Shown: positions 5,754 to 9,619 of the stretch, piece after piece
Numbering within the stretch: position 1 is the first letter of the stretch
How the letters are laid out: every line of letters starts with the position of its first letter
Assembly (NCBI GenBank): GCA_945878355.1
Contig: CAMCTC010000152.1
Location: 1 to 9,619, forward strand
DNA from: Bordetella parapertussis
GTDB lineage: Bacteria; Pseudomonadota; Gammaproteobacteria; Burkholderiales; Burkholderiaceae_C
DNA: 9,619 nt
Direction of reading: 5' to 3'
Translations under genes and position numbers: made by a program
The notes under the pieces: model-generated
Seen by the model: the letters and a program-made list of their open reading frames with translations, nothing else
Databases searched by the model: none
What the model was told of the DNA's origin: nothing

Positions 5754-6215
5754 TTACTCGATGGCGATGATCTGGTTCAACCGGGCGCAGGCCTGTGCGA
5801 AGACGGTGTCGGTCAGCTTGCCTTGCGGGTGCGGTTTGGCATCACGCGCGCGCCAATCGAAGGACTTCGGTTGATGACACAGCACGTAGCTCGTCTTGCC
5901 TGTTTGGCGCCCGCCGGCCGCGCCCACCGCCAGCGCAAACGGATTGGTGGCGTTGTACGCGGCGGTGCTCATGGGCAGGCCGATGACCAGGCCGGTTCGG
6001 GCGTTGAAGTCGGCGGGCGAAAGCACCAGCATGGGGTGCATGTCGCGCATTTCGCCGCCCGCCTGAGGGTTGCAGTCGATCCAGATCACGGCTTGGCGTT
6101 CGGGCGCCCAGACGATCGTCCCAGCCCTTGTCGGCTGGGACGTGGCCGGCTTCGACGACTTCGCCGCGACCGCCTTGCGCTTGGCCACCGCAGGCTTGCG
6201 GGCCGCACTCACCAT
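5754..6215 (-). CDS. MazF/PemK-family mRNA endoribonuclease toxin
   Basis: 153 residues. The MazF/PemK core starts near residue 37 with APERQAVIWIDCNPQAGGEM and continues RDMHPMLVLSPADFN and GLVIGLPMST. This is the first strands and loop of the fold, where the family reads GDI(V/I)W.D..P..G.E....RP.LV(L/V)S. The end (KLTDTVFAQACARLNQII) is the usual C-terminal helix. Toxins of this type cut mRNA at short sequences when freed from their antitoxin. An unusual basic Ala/Lys-rich extension of about 35 residues precedes the core. I kept the ATG because it overlaps the antitoxin stop by seven bases (ATGGTGA), the standard coupled arrangement; a GTG at codon 10 is the only other early start. It is a complete gene, ending 50 bp before the RAYT element. 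Confidence 0.88.
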   Translation of the reverse strand: MVSAARKPAVAKRKAVAAKSSKPATSQPTRAGTIVWAPERQAVIWIDCNPQAGGEMRDMHPMLVLSPADFNARTGLVIGLPMSTAAYNATNPFALAVGAAGGRQTGKTSYVLCHQPKSFDWRARDAKPHPQGKLTDTVFAQACARLNQIIAIE

Positions 6216-6460
6216 GCTTCACGACCCACCGGTGCCGCTGCCATGGCCTCCCCAGCGTGCAGCGCCGGGTCGAACAGCGCCAGACGCTCGGCCAGAGTGG
6301 GCGGTTTGTCGCCATGCGGCGTGATGATGACGCGGCCGTCTTCCACGGTGATGCGCACCCGCTGATCGGCCTTCAGGTGCGCCGCACGTGCCACCGCCGC
6401 CGGCAGTCGAACGCCCAGGTTGTTGCCCCAGGCCTTGATGTCGAGAATGGCTTCAGTCAT
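6209..6460 (-). CDS. MazE/PemI-like AbrB-family antitoxin
   Basis: 83 residues. The N-terminal half is an AbrB/MazE swapped-hairpin DNA-binding domain, seen as IKAWGNNLGVRLPAAVARAA (8-27) and then VRITVEDGRVIITP, matching the K.WGNS..VR(I/L)P pattern. The C-terminal half (TLAERLALFDPALHAGEAMA) is the flexible part that wraps the toxin. It neutralises the following toxin and should repress its own promoter, where a matching palindrome lies. AGGA sits six bases before the ATG. Size and order (antitoxin first) are typical. Confidence 0.9.
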   Translation of the reverse strand: MTEAILDIKAWGNNLGVRLPAAVARAAHLKADQRVRITVEDGRVIITPHGDKPPTLAERLALFDPALHAGEAMAAAPVGREAW

Positions 6461-6466
6461 GGCCGA

Positions 6467-6470
6467 TCCT
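6467..6470 (-). promoter_or_regulatory. Ribosome binding site of the antitoxin gene
   Basis: AGGA on the minus strand, six bases before the ATG at 6460. It supports that start and a well-translated antitoxin. Confidence 0.6.
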
Positions 6471-6473
6471 TTG

Positions 6474-6495
6474 GTGTATCAACGTGTTTATACAC
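6474..6495. promoter_or_regulatory. Palindromic operator and promoter of the toxin-antitoxin operon
   Basis: A 22-bp imperfect palindrome with GTGTAT and ATACAC as outer half-sites and matching AAC/GTT inside; 18 of 22 positions are symmetric. On the minus strand it contains TATAAA (6492-6487) preceded by TG, a good extended -10, but I see no good -35. It ends 13 bp before the antitoxin ATG. Binding of the MazE-like dimer, alone or with toxin, would cover the -10 and repress the operon. Confidence 0.6.
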
Positions 6496-6792
6496 GAAGA
6501 CCGCGAGATCAGTTGGACGGCTTTGCCGCACCGTTGCGCACGCCGCTCTCTCGCCGCCCGAAGCAAGGGCGTGTCGAGCAGGAGGTACACCGGCCACCCA
6601 CAGGTCGGGGTGCAGGTCGGCAGGCAGTCGAGCGCCTTCAACTCGGGTCATCGACAGGCTGATGTCGCCTTGGCGGCGTGTCTGGCGCGGGTTGGCATGC
6701 AAGCATCGCGCGATGCCCGATCAACTCGCCGATGCATCCATACTAGGCTTCAAGACCCGGTTCGCCGTGCTCACTTCAGGGTTTGGGCTGCG
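6496..6792. other. Intergenic stretch between toxin-antitoxin operon and DMT gene
   Basis: No gene can be supported here. Minus-strand frames are open over about 200 bases, but have no ribosome binding site and no clear family; one contains WPVYLLLDTPLL, faintly like the start of a PIN domain. A perfect 14-bp palindrome lies at 6703-6716. The region must also hold the promoter of the plus-strand transporter gene, which I could not locate with confidence. Confidence 0.45.
6703..6716. repeat. Perfect 14-bp palindrome upstream of the DMT gene
   Basis: GCATCGCGCGATGC, self-complementary throughout, 76 bp before the transporter ATG. It is an operator candidate for that gene, although GC-rich palindromes of this length can arise by chance. 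Confidence 0.35.
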
Positions 6793-7731
6793 ATGCGTCC
6801 CGCGCTGATCCCATTGCTGCTGGCCCTGGCCTGGGGTTTGAACTGGCCTGCGGTCAAGGTCATGCTGTCGGTGCTGCCACCGTTCAGCGCTCGCGCACTC
6901 GGTTTGGGCCTGGGCGCCATGCTGCTGCTGGCGCTGGCGCTGCTGCGTGGCACCCGGCTGCTGCCGCCGCGCGACGCGCTGCCCGGCGTCGCCGTCGGCA
7001 GCTTGCTGACCGTCGCGGTTTTCAACATGTGCACGGCTTTCGCCCAGCTCACCACGTCCACTTCGCGTGCTGCGGTGCTGACCTTCACGATGCCGATGAT
7101 GTCGGCCGCGCTGGCCTGGCTGGTGCTGGGCGAGCGCCCCGACCGGCGTGGCGCCATCGCGCTGGTGCTGGGCAGCGCGGGCATCGCGGTGCTGGCAGCG
7201 CCGGTGTTGCAAGGCCTGGCTGAGTCGGCGCCGGGCGCGTCGGCCTGGGGCCTGGTGTTTCCCTTGAGCGCGGCCTTGGCCTGGGCGCTAGGCACGGTCG
7301 CGACCAAGCGCTGGCCGCCACCGGGCGATCGCATAGTGCTCACAGCCTGGCAGCTGGGCATTGGCGCGTTGATTGCTGCCGGCGTTGGCCAGTTGGCGGG
7401 CGAACGGCTGCCCGCTGTCTGGCCTCCCAGGGTGTTGGTCGCGTTGGCCTGGCATGTGGTCGTGGCCACTGCGGTAGCCTATGTGCTGTGGTACCGGCTG
7501 CTGGCTTCAGCCAGCGCCACCGTGTCATCGTTGACCACGCTGGCGGTGCCGGTGGTCGGGGTGATCGGTGCGATGGCGCTGGTGGGCGAGCGGCCTTCAG
7601 CGATCGACTGGGTCGGCTTCGCGCTGGTGCTCGGCGGTGCGGCGCTGGCGGTGTTGCGGATAGTCGGCCGGCCCGCGCCGGCAAGCCCGGACGCAGCGCA
7701 GCCGCTATCGAGGGCCTCGTCGGCCCGCTAG
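6793..7731 (+). CDS. DMT/EamA-family transporter (10-helix exporter)
   Basis: A 312-residue inner-membrane protein with about ten hydrophobic helices in two homologous EamA halves. Each half carries a GERP turn before its last helix: LGERPDRRG near residue 112 and VGERPSAIDW near 264, both followed by a long Leu/Val/Gly helix (LVLGSAGIAVLAA and LVLGGAALAVLRI). The N-terminal AWGLNWPAVKVML is also typical. Members export amino acids, metabolites or drugs; the substrate is unknown here. The ATG is preceded only by weak AGGG and TTGGG purine stretches. The frame is open upstream, but that part has no membrane segment and does not match the family, so this start fits best. The C-terminal tail (VGRPAPASPDAAQPLS) is a short disordered end. 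It converges with the kinase gene. Confidence 0.9.
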   Translation: MRPALIPLLLALAWGLNWPAVKVMLSVLPPFSARALGLGLGAMLLLALALLRGTRLLPPRDALPGVAVGSLLTVAVFNMCTAFAQLTTSTSRAAVLTFTMPMMSAALAWLVLGERPDRRGAIALVLGSAGIAVLAAPVLQGLAESAPGASAWGLVFPLSAALAWALGTVATKRWPPPGDRIVLTAWQLGIGALIAAGVGQLAGERLPAVWPPRVLVALAWHVVVATAVAYVLWYRLLASASATVSSLTTLAVPVVGVIGAMALVGERPSAIDWVGFALVLGGAALAVLRIVGRPAPASPDAAQPLSRASSAR

Positions 7732-7793
7732 TCGATGCCGGCCGTGATGTTGTGCAGGGCGGGCGCTGCTGCCGGTCTGCAGGTCTGTGTCGA

Positions 7794-7813
7794 CCCACTG
7801 CGCGCGCACTGGG
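7794..7813. terminator. Dyad between convergent genes, possible two-way terminator (weak)
   Basis: CCCA and TGGG arms enclose a C-C mismatch and the 10-bp palindrome TGCGCGCGCA, giving a nine-pair dyad midway between the ends of the DMT gene (7731) and the kinase (7821). There is no T-run on either strand, so factor-independent termination is doubtful. Confidence 0.25.
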
Positions 7814-7820
7814 CACCTGC

Positions 7821-9440
7821 TCAGTCAGCAGGCAAGGCCTTGGGATCCTCGGCACTGGCCCGGCGATCCGCGAGCCAATCGAGCATGGTGGCGTAGAGCG
7901 TCTCGGACGCTATCGGTCGGCCGAGGAAAGCGTTCATACCGGCCTCGCGACAGCGTGCCTCATCTTCCGGAAAGACGTTCGCCGTGTAAGCGATGATCGG
8001 CACCTGAGGATTGTTGGGCAGTCCGCGGATTCTTCGGGTCGCCTCCATGCCGTCCATCACCGGCATCTGGATGTCCATCAGGATCAGGTCGTAGTTCACC
8101 CGCTGGGCCTTTTCCACCGCTTGCGCACCGTCGGACGCCGAATGCACGACCAACCCGCAGTCCTCGAGCAGCCCCTGTGCCACCTCCAGGTTCATGGCAT
8201 CGTCCTCGACCAAAAGAACGTAGGCGTCGCGATGCCTGGACTTCAAGAGCTCACGCGCAGAAGGTTGCTGCTGCACTGGCGCTACGTCCAGGTCCTGCCG
8301 GGGCTTGCCCAGTTGCACCGTGAACCAGAAGGTTGCGCCGGCACCCAGCGCACTGTCGACGCCTATCGTGCCTTGCATCATCTGCACCAGCCGCTTGCTG
8401 ATGGCCAGTCCCAATCCGCTTCCACCGTAGGGACGCGTGTGGGAGCTGTCGACTTGCTCGAAGGACTGGAAGATTCGACCTTGATCCTCGGGCGCGATGC
8501 CGATGCCCGTGTCCTGAACCTCGAATCGCAGCACGACCCGTGCCGGGCTGTCCTCGAGCAGCAGGGCACGCACCGTGATCGAGCCCTGTGTGGTGAACTT
8601 GGCCGCGTTGCTGGTGAGGTTGAGCAGCACCTGGCTCAGCCGCCTGGCGTCACCCCGCACCACCATGCCGAGCAGCTCGGGCGCCAATTCGATCGACAGC
8701 TCAAGCTGCGCCTTGGCGATCTGCTGGCGGATCAGGGCGTCCAGGTTGTGCAGGACGGTATCGAGCTGGAAATCGGCCTCCACCAATGAGAACCGATCGG
8801 CCTCAATGCGCGAGATGTCGAGAATGTCACGAATGATCTCCAACAGGTGCTGAGACGCTTTCAAGGCCTTTGCGAGCTGGTCGATCTGGCGCGGATCGCT
8901 GGCCCGGCGCTGCGCGAGCTCGACCATGCCCATGATGCCGTTCAAGGGTGTGCGCAATTCGTGGCTCATGGTGGCCAGGAAGGCGCTCTTGGCCCGGTTC
9001 GCCGCCTCCGCTGCTTCCTTGGCCTGGCTCAGCGCCAGTTTTCTGTGCTTTTCCTCGGTGACGTCGCGCGCGGTCACCACCGCGCCCAGGATGCTGCCAC
9101 CTTTGCCGCGAATCGGTGCGCAGTTGAAGCTGCCGATCCAGGACTCGCGGGTGTCGCGCCTTCGCAGCGTGAATTCGACATTGAATGCGGACTCGCCGCG
9201 CAGGGCTCGCGGCACGGGCCAGTTCTCGTAGGGCAAGGATTCCCCACTGGGCAGCGACACGTCGAGGAGTGCCGGGTATTCGGCCAGGGTGAGCGGGCAG
9301 CTGGCCTTGTCGGGGAATCGATGGAAGGTCGCGAAGGCCTCGTTGAAGTCGATGAAGCTACCCTCGCGGTTAGCGATGAAGACCGCGTCACTCATGCTTT
9401 CGAGCGCCGCGTTCAGCGTGGACTTGCCCGCCGCGACCAC
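7821..9440 (-). CDS. Soluble hybrid sensor histidine kinase: PAS, HisKA, HATPase, receiver
   Basis: 539 residues. A PAS domain (about 9-130; starts [19 protein letters not shown], ends with [11 protein letters not shown], a typical PAC end) leads through a helical linker to HisKA. There, H160 in [10 protein letters not shown] is the phosphorylated histidine. The HATPase has the N box around N274/N278 ([10 protein letters not shown]), G1 DTGIGI (310-315) and G2 [10 protein letters not shown] (339-348). A C-terminal receiver (405-525) has acidic D413/D414, the phospho-acceptor D456 in [11 protein letters not shown], and T486. The usual receiver lysine is R508 (LGRPI). There is no transmembrane helix, so it acts in the cytoplasm, sensing a small molecule, redox state or light through PAS. 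A separate phosphotransfer protein and output regulator would be needed, and none is in the window. The GTG start lacks a ribosome binding site and follows an in-frame TAA; an ATG at 9472 in another frame looks like the original start. Confidence 0.92.
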   Translation of the reverse strand: MVAAGKSTLNAALESMSDAVFIANREGSFIDFNEAFATFHRFPDKASCPLTLAEYPALLDVSLPSGESLPYENWPVPRALRGESAFNVEFTLRRRDTRESWIGSFNCAPIRGKGGSILGAVVTARDVTEEKHRKLALSQAKEAAEAANRAKSAFLATMSHELRTPLNGIMGMVELAQRRASDPRQIDQLAKALKASQHLLEIIRDILDISRIEADRFSLVEADFQLDTVLHNLDALIRQQIAKAQLELSIELAPELLGMVVRGDARRLSQVLLNLTSNAAKFTTQGSITVRALLLEDSPARVVLRFEVQDTGIGIAPEDQGRIFQSFEQVDSSHTRPYGGSGLGLAISKRLVQMMQGTIGVDSALGAGATFWFTVQLGKPRQDLDVAPVQQQPSARELLKSRHRDAYVLLVEDDAMNLEVAQGLLEDCGLVVHSASDGAQAVEKAQRVNYDLILMDIQMPVMDGMEATRRIRGLPNNPQVPIIAYTANVFPEDEARCREAGMNAFLGRPIASETLYATMLDWLADRRASAEDPKALPAD

Positions 9441-9479
9441 TCGAGTTCGACAGTTGCTGGACGTAAGTCCATGATTTAA

Positions 9480-9496
9480 TTAGAAACCGGTTCTAA
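9480..9496. promoter_or_regulatory. TTAGAA-N5-TTCTAA dyad upstream of the kinase
   Basis: Perfect 6-bp arms around ACCGG, in an AT-rich patch between the kinase and the gene upstream of it. It lies 7 bp before the out-of-frame ATG at 9472. On the minus strand it is followed by TAATTA, which could serve as a -10. It is an operator or promoter candidate, or possibly the end of a mobile element. Confidence 0.35.
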
Positions 9497-9504
9497 AGTG
9501 CAGA

Positions 9505-9619
9505 CTACAAAGCAGGTTTGGCGAGGTCTGAAGGGGTCGGCGGGGTCAACTCCAAGGCTGCGAACAGCGATTTCTGGACCGGGTTTATGTCAGTCAGGCC
9601 AGTGATTGTTTGACCATCG
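9505..9619 (-). CDS. C-terminal tail of an unidentified gene (partial)
   Basis: 37 codons entering from the right edge and ending in TAG. The residues include GLTDINPVQKSLFAALEL and TPPTPSDLAKPAL, and read as real protein: balanced composition with a helical segment followed by a proline-rich end. The codon use is less GC-biased than in its neighbours. Short ends of this kind occur in insertion-sequence transposases, but I cannot name a family from so little. The stop is 65 nt upstream of the kinase GTG on the same strand. Confidence 0.45.
   Translation of the reverse strand, partial: DGQTITGLTDINPVQKSLFAALELTPPTPSDLAKPAL

Noticed and set aside
6453..6641. PIN-domain toxin fragment (minus strand, WPVYLLLDTPLL)
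   Set aside because: Only the first dozen residues hint at a PIN start. No acidic catalytic residues follow, there is no ribosome binding site, and the frame runs through the toxin-antitoxin operator.
1..9619. CRISPR array, tRNA, rRNA or phage genes
   Set aside because: I looked for regularly spaced repeats, tRNA-like cloverleaf ends and integrase or capsid-like proteins on both strands and saw none.

Overview
The window is high-GC DNA (G+C looks to be in the low-to-mid 60s per cent by eye). Its gene families and the GGGTCAGGTCTTG-type ends of its RAYT element suggest a betaproteobacterium, most likely Burkholderiales. This is inferred from style and families, because no rRNA or other marker gene is present. 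I see no rRNA, tRNA or CRISPR array.

Layout, left to right. (1) 1-2816, minus strand: a compact cluster read right to left. It encodes a membrane-anchored FAD/NAD(P)/[2Fe-2S] reductase, a small four-helix b-type cytochrome, a membrane-anchored octaheme c-type cytochrome, and the start of a SulP anion transporter that leaves the window. Spacings are 4 nt, a GTGA start/stop overlap, and 25 nt, so these look like one transcription unit. Together the first three proteins could move electrons between cytoplasmic NAD(P)H and the periplasm. (2) 2817-3353: a long divergent intergenic stretch with an 8-bp-stem dyad beside the reductase gene, scraps of a possible dead gene, and a promoter-like pair. 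(3) 3354-4752, plus strand: a 39-codon ORF with a good ribosome binding site, overlapping the GTG start of a complete MFS transporter. (4) 4795-5703: a RAYT (REP-associated tyrosine transposase) element bounded by perfect 13-bp inverted repeats, with the transposase on the minus strand and an A10 tract inside its gene. (5) 5754-6495, minus strand: a MazE/MazF-type toxin-antitoxin operon with a 7-nt gene overlap and a palindromic operator covering the promoter. (6) 6793-7731, plus strand: a DMT/EamA-family exporter. (7) 7821-9440, minus strand: a soluble PAS-histidine kinase-receiver hybrid whose 5' end looks disturbed. (8) 9505-9619, minus strand: the C-terminal tail of another gene entering from the right.

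The left quarter is the most interesting metabolically. The components fit an NAD(P)H to FAD to [2Fe-2S] to two b hemes to eight c hemes route across the inner membrane. Neither the terminal partner nor the direction of flow can be read from sequence. The middle and right (RAYT, toxin-antitoxin, disturbed kinase start, gene scraps) look like an accessory, rearranging region.
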